Source: Abelmoschus esculentus
Lineage: Eukaryota; Streptophyta; Magnoliopsida; Malvales; Malvaceae
NCBI GenBank assembly: GCA_035048815.1
Contig: JAUCBN010000043.1
Location: 8,187,001-8,251,000 of the forward strand
DNA length: 64,000 nt
Direction of reading: 5' to 3'
The notes beneath the pieces were generated by a model that made no database searches, was not told the origin of the DNA, and saw nothing but the letters and a program-made list of their open reading frames with translations. This document shows positions 32,556 to 45,512 of this stretch, piece after piece. Position 1 is the first letter of the stretch; every line of letters starts with the position of its first letter. A program made the position numbers and the translations under genes.

Positions 32556-35549
32556 TAATAAGTGTCTAAAAGTCCTAATTTTAGATCATTTTCCCACTCG
32601 TTTATTGCCAATTAAGGATAGATTTAAGGGCAATATTGGATAAATCTGCTTATTTTCCATATTTCAGCATCCGAATACTTAAATCATGAATTTATCTATT
32701 ATTTGGAATAAAACAGATGCATTTGATGGTTTTCTTTCCTAGGCAGGAAACCACATCATAGGAATGGCCAAACAAGAAAACGGATGCTGGAGAAGAAGCT
32801 GAATTGCAGATGAAGCACCCGTCACGACAACACTTTGGATGCCACGATAGTAGATTGAAAATGACGATTGGTGCTCGACAGATAGAGAAAAATATGCCGA
32901 AGATAACGGACAAAGAGCGAGAGAAAGACCGAGCCGATTTGAGGAGTCAAACCCTGGTCAAAGTCAAACGCGGGAAAGAAGAGTTATTTTAGGAAATAGA
33001 ATAAAGTGTTATAGTTTAATTAGGAGTTGTATTTTTTTTTTCTTTTTTACAACTCTTTCCTTGCATGGAAAACTTTAACCTATGGCTTGGCCTATATAAG
33101 CCACTCATCAGGGCTAGAAGAAGGGGAGGAGAGTCGGAATCCCATAGCATAAACCCTTAACCGCTGACTACACCATGTTCTAAAACCCTTCCGAGGTTTA
33201 GGTTGTTTGCGGACTAGTTGGGGAAGAAAGTTGTATTATATTTGATATTTATTAATGCAAACCTATTTTCATAGTTTGTTCTCTCATGGCAATCACTCTT
33301 CTTTGCATATGAGCTCGAGATGATAGTATGTGAAGAAAAATCTATTTGTCTAATATCGAGAGAGTTAGGATCACAAAACGAGAGAATACGGTCTTTGCTC
33401 AAGGGCATGGACTAATCCGGTTTATTTATTTATTTTTAATTTGTTTCTTTTAATTTTCTTAAAGGTTTTTCCTGTTGTATGACCAAGTTCAATCCTTCTA
33501 CAGACAATTATCCTTTTGATCTTGAAACCGAGAGAACCGCAAGGCGTCTACGACAAAGGATCTGTGAAAGGATGAACGCAGTACCTGGCCAGTAGGGGAA
33601 CGTTGGTATGAATGCCGCCGCGGCAGATAACCAAGGGCATTCGCAGTTGTTGATCCTGCCAATCTGCCCTGACAGGAGAGACCACGCATTTTCCGTGATT
33701 ATCTAAAGGAAGATTTGGATGGATTAACTTCTGCCGTAGTTATGCCTAATATAGAGGCAGAAAATTTTGAACTAAAATTAAGTCCATTTTGGAAATTTGC
33801 AATTCATTCAAGCTGTCGGGCGTCTCCGCCGACATCCTAAAATTAAAATTGTTTCCCTATTCACTAAGAGATAGGGCAAAATCTTGGTTAAACAATCTCC
33901 AACCTGGATCATTGAACTCATGGACAGAACTATGCCGATGCTTTCTTGCCCGCTTCAGTTACACCAACATGATTGATAAGCTGAGAAACGATATCACATC
34001 CTTCAGGCAAGATGAAGACAAATCGATGTATAAGGCTTGGGAAAGATATAGAGAATTATATCGAAAATGCCTCATGCATGGTTTATCCAAGTGGACACAA
34101 GTATCAATCTTCTATAATGCAGTTAACACCCCACGAGAATGAAGCTTGATGCTTCCGCTAACGGCAAACTACTAGACCGCCCACCCCACGAGAGTTTAGA
34201 GATTTTGGACATGATAGCAAAGAATGATTATCAGCACCGAACCACTAGGCGAGACATAACAAGGCGAGGTATGATGACTTCTGACTCTTCAGATTCTATC
34301 CTAGCACAACTTTCAGCCTTGACAAATATGGTAAAGGATATGCAAAAGCCGAGCAATGTTCGAGAAGTAAAAGGAATCGCTGTTTTTTGTGAAACATGCG
34401 GTGACAATCATGACTCGAACACATGCCCGCAGAATCCATAATCCACTTTCTATGTTGGGAACTTCAATAGGAATAATATGTCCAACAATTATAACCCCGC
34501 ATGGAGAAACCACCCAAACTTCTCGTGGAGTAACCCTAACAATGCACTAAACCCGCAACATCAAACTATGCAAAAAACAGCGATTCCAGTAGAACAAAAC
34601 TGTTCAGCAGCAGATGCCGCAGCAGGCACTGCCGCCGCAGCAAACAACATATGTCCAAACATTGGAAAACACGCTGTAAACGTTCATGGCCCAGACTGGT
34701 GCGTATATTGCAAACACCAATAAATTCATCCATAGAGCTGACACATTCATGGACAGAGCAGAGATGAGAATGCAAAATAATGAATCTGCTCTCAAAACCC
34801 TGGAAATAGCAGTAGGACAGATGGAACAGCAAATGAAAAGCCGACCTATAGGAGGTCTCCCTAGCGATACTAAAGTTGCTAGAACCGGTCCTCATGAACA
34901 GTGTAAGGCCATATCTACCAGGACCGGATTACAGCTAACGGACCCTAAAATATCTGCTCAGACAGTAGGTAAGCAACCTGAGATAGTAGCCCCCACAGAA
35001 GCTACTGAAGAAAAACCTGAGGCATAGGAACCAACAGACGCTGCCGACAACGATGTCCCAGCCGCACCACAGATACGATTTCAGTGCTCTAAAAGGATCG
35101 AAGATCTGCGATTACCATCACCATTCTCTCAAAGGTTGAAACAAAAAAAGCAAGAGTACCAGTTTAAGAAATTCTTAGACATCCTTAAACAAGTACATAT
35201 CAATATACCTTTGGTAGAGGCAATTAAACAAATGCCCAACTATGCCAATTTCTTTTAGGACATCATATCCAAGAGGACAAAAATTGGGGAATTCGAAACT
35301 GTTTCCGCAACAGAAGGGTGTGTGGCAATGCTGCACAACAAGGCCACGACCAAAAGAAAATATCATGGTAGCTTTACAATACCTTGCTCCATCAGAGATC
35401 AATATGTGGGCAAGGCATTATGTGACTTAGGTGCTAGCATTAATCTAATGCCTAAGTCAATCTTCCAAAAGCTAGGCATCGGGAAGTCAAAACCAACCAT
35501 GGTGATGCTGCAACTGGCAGACTGCTCTTATGTACAACCGGAAGGCAAG
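32556..35549 (+). mobile_element. Element C: gag-protease LTR element, truncated by D2
   Basis: This is a plus-strand element whose 5' LTR (from about 32556) matches the B LTR for its first ~250 bp, read in the opposite direction. A TATA box (CCTATATAAG) is near 33090. Gag-protease follows from 33479. I could not find the primer site. The 3' part is missing because D2 inserted at 35550. C links B (by its LTR) to A (by its gag). Confidence 0.75.
33479..35549 (+). pseudogene. Element C gag and aspartic protease (broken)
   Basis: It starts MTKFNPSTDNYPFDLE, parallel to the A1 gag start. A deletion of roughly 70 bp near 33790 removes the first helices of the gag domain. LKLFPYSLRDRAKSWL and NDITSFRQDEDKSMY follow. 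The knuckle CETCGDNHDSNTC near 34390 is intact. The protease motif CDLGASINLMPKSIF is near 35425. The frame is broken by stops (for example at 33594 and 34440) and shifts (near 34140 and 34700), and the gene is cut within the protease at 35549. Confidence 0.88.
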
Positions 35550-36288
35550 TATAATCACAAAAATTTTATCCGGGGTAAACCCGTTTATTTTATTTTATTT
35601 CTTTATTTTTGTCTTAAATAATGCGCTTTAGTTAATTTTAGCGTTAATGACAAAAAAAATCAAAAAGAGTAAAAAGTATACTAATGGGTTTATTTTTTAA
35701 TTTTATTTTATTATAAAAACATGATAAAAATTCAAAAAGATTATATTAATATATTTAATTAGTATCTATTTTTTTCCTTTGAATTTGTAAATATATGTTT
35801 TACTGGTATTTAATTTTAAGAAATCTAAAAATATTATGTTACTATTTTTGTATATATTTTATTTATTTTTGATATTTATTACTACCTAGTTGCTATTTTA
35901 TTATTAAATATTATTTAACATTCGGTTACATAGTTTTTACTATTATTGTTTTCATTTATCTAAAATCAAAAAAACCAAAAAATATATTAGGTTATGACCA
36001 CTAATTCTAATATTGTGCTATAAAAATAAAAATATTGTAAGTTTTTCTGTTTTATGATCTCTCCTTTTTGTATACTATTTATTATTAGGAGTATTAATTA
36101 TTATTACCTATTCAAATTTAAAAATTCCAAAATATTATACTATTAAATATTATTTTATTTCCTTTTTAATTTCGGTTTTCTATATTTAATATTGTTTTGT
36201 TTTATTACTACTTTATTTTATTGTTATTATTATCTTTCTATAACTATTATTAATATTATGATTAGCCATCTTTTCATTTCTACTTTTA

Positions 36289-36329
<41 letters not shown>

Positions 36330-36411
36330 CTATTATTTTATTTATTATTATTATTATTATAAGATAGGTTATATAATTAAGCCCAAGTTTAAAATAAATG
36401 ATAACCCATAT
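35550..36411 (+). repeat. D2 LTR, left part
   Basis: It begins TATAATCACAAAAATTTTAT, matching the D1 start TGTAATCAC with TG changed to TA. It sits directly after the protease codons of C. The rest is AT-rich with a TTA microsatellite at about 36286-36360. It is split by F at 36411 and continues at 45513. Confidence 0.7.
36286..36360. repeat. TTA/ATT microsatellite
   Basis: Two runs of ATT triplets are separated by an interrupted stretch. It is a simple repeat inside D2. Confidence 0.9.
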
Positions 36412-39333
36412 TGTAACCCCCTCGACCCGGTTTAGACGCCACCCGACTCGAACGAGCTACATGGGGAATATCGAGGCTAATCCGGAGACTCGCCCCGATA
36501 AACAACCCTAAAAAAATTATTTTTTATCTTTTCTAAATGCTTTAATTAGATTTTATATGTTCATGCAAGGACTGAGTTCATTTGCAGCGGAAAGAGATGT
36601 GAAGTGAGTCCTAATTTAACCGAACAAGTAAGGTTCTCTAGATGCATAAAAGACCCTATAGGCGTAATCCACACTTCGAATATCATCCCTAGATGCAAAG
36701 TCACCTAATTTAATCATACTTCAACAATAACAAGCATGGTATATCATACTTTAAAATTAACCTATAATAGATCTCGAAATACCTCGTTAACATAAAAGTG
36801 TATCATTTATAGTATTCAAGTCAGAATATCCAAAAACACATAGATTCACTAAGCCATATCTTAAGCAATAACAATGTTGATAAACATTGAATATATATAA
36901 GCATACGACTACAATAAGTCTTATCATCATATCAATAATCTTAACATGACAATCCATCCCCATTGCTCTCTCACTACTACTAATGTTATAAAGACATACT
37001 TGAGCTTTCACTTGGCGGTTACCTGGATCCTTGCTTCCCTTTTGCTGCCTCAATATTATTTACTCTGCATTGCAAGGTAAATGAGAGGTAAGCATAAGCT
37101 TAGTGAGTGAATAAAAACAAGTGTAAAAACACCTTGCAATGCAGCCCATATTAAACCAATTTCATCAATATAAAATAACATGTCATGCTCTTTATAAAAC
37201 AAAACAAACATGGCTAACAACGCCACTTTTAAAACTCAGTAAGTGTCATCAAATCATGGCTAACAATGTCATCATTAAAATTTAGTAAAAATCACTTTGA
37301 AATCACATGCTTTAAAAGCTAAAACACAAGTCTTACATGCTACTCACATAACAATGCTTACACGTGCATCTCAATGCACAAGCTCAAGTCTTACATGCTA
37401 TCAACATAGCAATGCTATAGTCACATGCATGCCAATGCACAAAACCCAAGTCTTACATTCTAACAACATAGCAATACTCATATCACATGCATACCAATGC
37501 ATAAAACCTCGCATGCATAATCTCATATGCAACAAGTAGAAACCATGACACTTACCTTTAAAAAGTAAAAACATATATTGGTGCTAGTGATCCGATTTGT
37601 ATTACTCCAAATCGTTAGGATAAACGGGCAACAGCATGTTAGTACTACTCCCAGAGCATGCGCATGTTGATACTACTCTCAACATGAATTACCTCACCTC
37701 GGTGTCCGGTGACAGTACTACTCCGATCAACCCGTATGTGACAGTACTACTCCCATCACATAGCATTAGAATAAAAGGCAAAATGCAACACACAAGCAAT
37801 TTATACACGTACGACTTTTGAATGTTTATAGTGCACTCTAGACCCTATTGATCGATCAAATTATCCCATAAGGTTCATCACTTAACTAGCCAATATATTA
37901 TCAAAATCCAATATTCAAAACTTAATTCAAAATAGAATTCAAATCACATGTATCCCACTTTTCACACATCATGCAAAAATTGATAAAACCACTTTTAACA
38001 TATTTTTCAAAACAAAACCGTGGGAACATTGAATGCATGTAAAATCCCTTTAAAAACAGTTTCATGAGCATTTATATACATGCATAATCACATATGCACA
38101 ACATAACAAGAGCATTACAAATAACGTTGTAAAAACTAGGCATAATATGGGAACTTTTAAGAAAGCAAAACTTTAAACTTACTTCCGAGTATAGGGAGGT
38201 TTTTCACACCTTCCGTACACCCCAAACCTTTGAAAACACATTTGAAAACATGCCAAATCGGCAACCCTCATAATCCACTCACCAATAACCGTTTCTTGTC
38301 CGACAAGTCACCGATTCGATCCAAAACTTCTTCAAATGTGATCACCAACTTCTTGTCCTGTTTCAACCATCAAAAACTAAGGATTTAGTGCTCCTAATCG
38401 CACACAATAAACCCCAAGTCGGACCCCCACTCAACAACTATTAAAACCTATCAAAACCTTAACCGAAAACTTTCCGAAAACTACCAAACTTCTCCTAAAC
38501 CTATAGTCCGGGATTATATATGTTTAAAACATGTTATAAACATTATAATACATTCAAAATCATGAATTTAGGATTCCAAAACAGCGGATCAAAATCCTTG
38601 AACGAAAATTGGGATTTTTAGTCGAAAAACCGATTTTTATGAAATTAAAGAATTAAAACAAAAACTCCAAGCCAATAACTTGGGAATTTCATTAAAGAAC
38701 TTATTGTTCTAGAGGATTGATGAAATCTCACCTCCAAAACTGATCCAATCGCTTTCCGGGTTTTAAAACGAGAAAACGATGAGAAAACAAGAAAATTTAA
38801 AAAAGAAAAGTTATTATAATTATTAGAAACGAATTTAATTGAAAAAGAATGAGTTTTTTTACCTTGAAAACTTGATGAACGACCTCAAAAGAGGGAAAAT
38901 GAAAATTAGAAAAATATGTGATGTTTAGGTTAATTAAAAAGGGTTTTAAGAGTTTAAAATTAGGTTTAATTAAGTTATTTAATTTAAAATAGGTTTTGGG
39001 TTTAATTAATTAAAATTTGGAAAGCCTAGACCAGCTAGGATTATAATTGGATCAAAGCCCCTTAAGGATTCAAAGTTTTGGCTTGTTTTATAAAATTGTC
39101 CTCAAAGTTTTTAATTTTTACAAAATGGTCACCAATTTCTAAATCCTATGGATTTAAGGGTAAATTTTCAAAATTGATTTGACCAAAGTCAAATACATGT
39201 TAAATAAGAATTTTAGGATATTTTTCCTCAATTTATCTTGTTTAAAAACTAATTTTTAAGTATTTAATTCCGAACTAGACCAAACCGGCTAAACCGACCC
39301 ACTAACTTCTAAGCCCAATTTTGGGGTGTTACA
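36412..39333 (-). repeat. F 3' LTR, 2922 bp
   Basis: It is nearly the same as 42578-45507, and an 88-codon frame in each is identical. It contains tandem subrepeats: about 60-bp units starting CAAGTCTTACAT at 37327-37510, and TACTACTCC units at about 37651-37752. None of its short frames is a gene. Confidence 0.93.
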
Positions 39334-42300
39334 ACTCTCCCCACTTAAGAAATTTCGTCCTCGAAATTTTCACCGTGAAAAGAGTTAAGGAAACTGCTTC
39401 TTCACATCTTCCTTTCACTACCTCGTGACTTTCCATTTACCATTACGCCACTAAAACACTCTGATCAACACAAAGATCTTACCACAAAGGACCTTTGCTA
39501 TCAAAAACCGAGATCCCAACATACATATTATAAAGATAAGATTTAATTTCATCATAACATCATCTGCCATCAAAACTTGCAACGATACCCCGAACAACGA
39601 TACACCAAAAACACCATGGTTCGTCTCAACACTCATTGCATACTCAAGCCAAACTAAAAACCTTTTTTTTTCTAGCAACCCAACCTTTCCTTACTTAAGG
39701 TTAGCATCCGACTTTCAAAAAACTGCAAGAGCTCTCATCTACCACTAACAAGTTTAACTTTCTCAAACATAGTTCTAATATACGAGGCAAAACCTAAAAC
39801 TTTCCACCGAGCCTCGCTCAACGTAATATCACATAACAAGTTTCACCAACAAAAACTTAACAACGATAACATCTTTACCCAAAAACCCATAAGATTCATG
39901 TCACAACATCTTAACATACCTTTCCAGACCTAGATAACTCACTCATACCAGTTACATGTCTATTAACGAGAGAACACCCATAAACTCAATTGGAAGCCCA
40001 AAATATGTCTCAAAATCTTATCATATTAGAACATACTACTCACCAGCTCCAACCGTTCTCAAAGAAAACACTCTCTTTTAACTGCTAAGAAACCACGTTA
40101 CAAAATTTACAGAGATTTATTCACACACCTCTATTCTAATACTTATGACGAGAATAACATTCTCAAAGAATATTGACCCTCAAGCTCAATTTACCAGCAA
40201 AATAAACATTCACTTTCAACTCATCCTCATCCAAAACAAGTCTACCAAACAAGCTTACAAACTCCTTTCACAACTCCTTACTTCCAAATGTATAACCAAA
40301 AGACTATCACAAACTTTGATTAAGATAACATTCTAACTTATAGCACTATACAACATAACCACGTACCACATAGACATAAAAGACAACCAACACCACAGCT
40401 AAAACCCAACAACACAACCTCAACTGTGTGCCCTGCACACGTGGCTCCACCAAACATCCGATAACATCTTACCTCAGAACATCTTATCCAAGAAAAGTCT
40501 CACCTACAACTCTACCACTAGACCAACATATTTTGATAAACTTAACCGTGCCAACACTTCTCTTGACTTCACAACACTCCTAACTTACGCTACTGAACTG
40601 GCACCTGTCAAGACATAACTCTTAAGCAACCCAAGTCACGCTAAGCAACTCAGATTCAACCCATCATGCAACAGAAGGCACTTCTAACCCTTTTTTGTTA
40701 GTACACAACATCATCCTTATCCAAAAGACAATGTCTCCTCTAAAGACTATATCACCATCTCCAACTCAGCAACGCACCATTAACAACCTTGATGAACTAC
40801 ACACACAACTTTTCCCAAACAACAACTTACTAGCTGGACCATTAAACAACACGACACTATAGTCAATCAACTCTTATTTCACTTCGATTATTCCAAGCTC
40901 AAACTTGTGCCTCTCTAACCAAGACAAACTTAATGTTACTCCTCCGTCCACTAACCTTAACATACTTCTTAACATTAAGCAACAACAACATAGGAGAAAA
41001 ACCAACCATAAATGAAAAACTCAACAAACACAGTCGCTCGCAACACCTCTTGACGATAAAAGGAGTCTATAGAATTGTTTGACCAATAATGGCTACAAAC
41101 TACCCAATCTTCCTCATTACACAACATCTCCATGCAGAGATATCCAAGGATTACATCCGAAACCTCCTTAACAACCTGACCATACCCAAGCAAAACCTGA
41201 CACGACTCTTTATGAACCCATCATGCAAAAGCTAAGTCAAACGACACAACCACCACCTCTTAAGGTCCACACAAGTCTGTTATGCATCCTTAATTACCTT
41301 GAATCGTTTTCCAAAATTTTCATTTCTTTTCCCAAAACCCAACTAGTACTTTCTAAAACAAACACTAGATCAATTACACACTTGACCTAACCACCTCTTA
41401 AATCATACCAAATAGAAAATTCCATGTAGTACTTTTACCAATCACAATGATAACAAAACTCCACATAAACTGAACCTTCGTCAAAGGAACTTTGCAAAAC
41501 TCAACCTTCCGCTTCACTAATAGCCAACCCCATGTCCCATCAAACTCAAGACACTTATCCTCGGTTTAACCATTCACAACTCTAACCCATCAAGCCAATC
41601 CTTAACAAGAATTACTTTCCAACCAGAATAGTAACTCAACTCATTACACAACAGATTCAGCTTCAACAAGAGCATCTTTTAGACACCTCTTTAAACCTAC
41701 ACCTTCTCCCTACAGGATTGATCACAGCATAACTTTCATTTTCAAGAGGGAAACTTTTGTAGATATGGACAATGTATGCATGAGTCCTATATGTCACCTT
41801 AGATGCCTATGCAAGTGTATGAAAATGCAATCTAATATCATGCTCAAGAATGCATGCATGTCCTAAGATGTCTAATGTATATGCATGTAGGTGCTCCTAT
41901 ACTATGCATGATTATTGTCCATACTCACAAACAACATCCTCCACTCTGGAACTTCAACTTTCTACCTCTTCAACATTCAGAACCATAGAAACTTAGCACT
42001 CAAGAGTACACAACCACACCATAACCCGAACGTTTCCAACTTATTCGATTCACCTTTCACACAAAACACTTTGAAACTCCTAAGGCGCCATCGGTGATGT
42101 AGTCACCTACTACTCACCAGCATAACAACTCTCAGACTAAATTGATTTAAAACCACTTTTACACTCAAACATGATCGAGAAACCAGTCAACTCAAGATCG
42201 TATATCACAACATCACAACACGAATCTAACTACACTTTCTGATCTCCACAACTCCTCTATTACCAAGATTTAGCTTTCTTTTCGGTCTCATATCAAGCAC

Positions 42301-42577
42301 AATGAAATAGAAAAATAATTTTAACATACAAACATATTTTTCAAAACATGTGAGGCCAGCGTGAAGCAAGTTCCAAGTAGCTCAAGTACAATATAAAACA
42401 ATTTTCTAATAGTAGTTAGAGCAATGGGTACCCAAAAGTAAACCCCAACAATATATACTCAATCATCAATTATAATTAGCATCAAGAACATATAACCATA
42501 TAACAAATTTAACTATACAACATACCAAACAAAACATTCCAAAAGGATTCGTAAACCTAAGCTCTGATACCAACAAA
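39334..42577 (-). other. F internal region, non-coding
   Basis: The tract (minus AAGTGGGGAGAGT, 39346-39334) is at the left. GCTCTGATACCA at 42561-42572 (initiator tRNA-Met primer site), with a five-base spacer, is at the right. Between them the plus strand is CA-rich, with frames no longer than about 75 codons and no gag or pol motif on either strand. Confidence 0.8.
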
Positions 42578-45507
42578 TGTAACACCCACGACCCGATCTA
42601 GATGCCACCCGACTCGAACGAGCTACACGGGGAATATCGAGGCTAATTCGGAGACTTGCCCCGATAAACAACCCTAAAAAAAATTATTTTTTATCTTTTC
42701 TAAATGCTTTAATTAGATCTTATATGTTCATGCAAGGACTGAGTTCATTTGCAGCGAAAAGAGATGTGAAGTGAGTCCTAATTTAACCGAACAAGTAAGG
42801 TTCTCTAGATGCATAAAAGACCCTATAAGCGTAATCCACACTTCGAATATCATCCCTAGATGCAAAGTCACCTAATTTAGTCATACTTCAACAATAACAA
42901 GCATGGTATATCATACTTTAAAATTAACCTATAATAGATCTCGAAATACCTCGTTAACATAAAAGTGTATCATTTATAGTATTCAAGTCAGAATATCCAA
43001 AAACACATAGATTCACTAAGCCATATCTTAAGCAATAACAATGTTGATAAACATTGAATATATATAAGCATACGACTACAATAAGTCTTATCATCATATC
43101 AATAATCTTAACATGACAATCCATCCCCATTGCTCTCTCACTACTACTAATGTTATAAAGACATACTTGAGCTTTCACTTGGCGGTTACCTGGATCCTTG
43201 CTTCCCTTTTGCTGCCTCAATATTATTTACTCTGCATTGCAAGGTAAATGAGAGGGTAAGCATAAGCTTAGTGAGTGAATAAAAACAAGTGTAAAAACAC
43301 CTTGCAATGCAGCCCATATTAAACCAATTTCATCTATTTAAAATAACATGTCATGCTCTTTATAAAACAAAACAAACATGGCTAACAACGCCACTTTTAA
43401 AACTCAGCAAGTGTCATCAAATCATGGCTAACAATGTCATCATTAAAATTTAGTAAAAATCACTTTGAAATCACATGCTTTAAAAGCTAAAACACAAGTC
43501 TTACATGCTACTCACATAACAATGCTTACACGTGCATCTCAATGCACAAGCTCAAGTCTTACATGCTATCAACATAGCAATGCTATAGTCACATGCATAC
43601 CAATGCACAAAACCCAAGTCTTACATGCTAACAACATAGCAATGCTCATATCACATGCATACCAATGCATAAAACCTCGCATGCATAATCTCATATGCAA
43701 CAAGTAGAAACCATGACATTTACCTTTAAAAAGTAAAAACATATATTGGTGCTAGTGATCCGATTTGTACTACTCCAAATCGTTAGGATAAACGGACAAC
43801 CGCATGTTAGTACTACTCCCAGAGCATGCGCATGTTGATACTACTCTCAACATGAATTACCTCACCTCGGTGTCCGGTGACAGTACTACTCCGATCAACC
43901 CGTATGTGACAGTACTACTCCCATCACATAGCATTAGAATAAAAGGCAAAATGCAACACACAAGCAATTTATACACGTACGACTTTTGAATGTTTATAGT
44001 GCACTCTAGACCCTATTGATCGATCAAATTATCCCATAAGGTTCATCACTTAACTAGCCAATATATTATCAAAATCCAATGCTCAAAACTTAATTCAAAA
44101 CAGAATTCAAATCACATGTATCCCACTTTTCACGCATCATGCAAAAATTGATAAAACCACTTTTAACATATTTTTCAAAACAAAACCGTGGGAACATTGA
44201 ATGTATGTAAAATCCCTTTAAAAACAGTTTCATGAGCATTTATATACATGCATAATCACATATGCACAACATAACAAGAGCATTACAAATAACGTTGTAA
44301 AAACTAGGCATAATATGGGAACTTTTAAGAAAGCAAAACTTTAAACTTACTTCTGAGTATAGGGAGGTTTTTCACACCTTCCCTACACCCCCAAACCTTT
44401 GAAAACACATTTAAAAACATGCCAAATCGGCAACCCTCATAATCCACTCACCAATAACCGTTTCTTGTCCGACAAGTCATCGATTCGATCCAAAACTTCT
44501 TCAAATGTGATCACCAACTTCTTGTCCTGTTTCAAGCATCAAAAACTAAGGATTTAGTGCTCCTAATCGCACACAATAAACCCCAAGTCGGACCCCCACT
44601 CAACAACCCTTAAAACCTATCAAAACCTTAACCGAAAACTTTCCGAAAACTACCAAACTTCTCCTAAACCTATAGTCCGGGATTATATATTTTTAAAACA
44701 TGTTATAAACATTATAATACATTCAAAATCATGAATTTAGGATTCCAAAACAGCGGATCAAAATCCTTGAACGAAAATTGGGATTTTTAGTCGAAAAACC
44801 GATTTTTATGAAATTAAAGAATTAAAACAAAAACTCCAAGCCAATAACTTGGGAATTTCAGTAAAGAACTTTATTTTTATAGAGGATTGATGAAATCTCA
44901 CCTCCAAAACTGATCCAATCGCTTTCCGGGTTTTAAAATGAGAAAACGATGAGAAAACAAGAAAATTTAAAGAAGAAAAGTTATTATAATTATTAGAAAC
45001 GAATTTAATTGAAAAAGAATGAGTTTTTACCTTGAAAAGTTGATGAACGGCTGCCTCCAAAGAGAGAAAACGAAAATTAGAAAAATATGTGATGTTTAGG
45101 TTAATTAAAAAGGGTTTTAAGAGTTTAAAATTAGGTTTAATTAAGTTATTTAATTTAAAATAGGTTTTGGGTTTAATTAATTAAAATTTGGAAAGCCTAG
45201 ACCAGCTTAAGGATTATAATTGGATCAAAGCCCCTTAAGGATTCAAAGTTTTGGCTTGTTTTATAAAATTGTCCTCAAAGTTTTTAATTTTTACAAAATG
45301 GTCACCAACTTCTAAATCCTAAGGATTTAAGGGTAAATTTTCAAAATTGATTAGACCAAAGTCAAATACATGTTAAATAAGAATTTTAGGATATTTTTTT
45401 CTCAATTTATTTTGTTTAAAAACTAATTTTTAAGTATTTAATCCCGAACTAGACCAAACCGGCTAAACCGACCCACTAACTTCTAAGCCCAATTTTGGGG
45501 TGTTACA
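42578..45507 (-). repeat. F 5' LTR, 2930 bp
   Basis: It is the partner of 36412-39333, with the same subrepeats at 43495-43680 and about 43800-43920. The high similarity of the pair marks F as one of the younger insertions. Confidence 0.93.
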
Positions 45508-45512
45508 CATAT

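Larger units (their letters stand above)
36412..45507 (-). mobile_element. Element F: LARD-like retrotransposon with 2.9-kb LTRs
   Basis: It is a complete 9.1-kb element with a perfect CATAT duplication (36407-36411 and 45508-45512). The LTRs start TGTAAC and end GGGGTGTTACA. An initiator-Met primer site lies beside the right LTR and a tract AAGTGGGGAGAGT beside the left one, so the sense strand is minus. The sequence just inside the 3' LTR (FEDEIS-type codons before the tract) and the LTR ends resemble Del/Tekay chromoviruses. The 3.2-kb interior codes for nothing recognisable. It fits a LARD, a large derivative moved by a partner. Confidence 0.9.

Noticed and set aside
36787..37053. 88-codon frame found identically at 42954-43220
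   Set aside because: The identity comes from the two LTRs of F being near copies. It is not evidence of a gene.
37327..37752. Repeat array that could suggest a CRISPR
   Set aside because: Units are imperfect and adjacent, with no constant repeat and unique spacers. It is eukaryotic LTR DNA, and the units recur in the partner LTR.
39334..42577. Degenerate pol in the F interior
   Set aside because: I looked for gag, protease, YxDD and integrase motifs on both strands and saw none. A profile search could still find very decayed traces.
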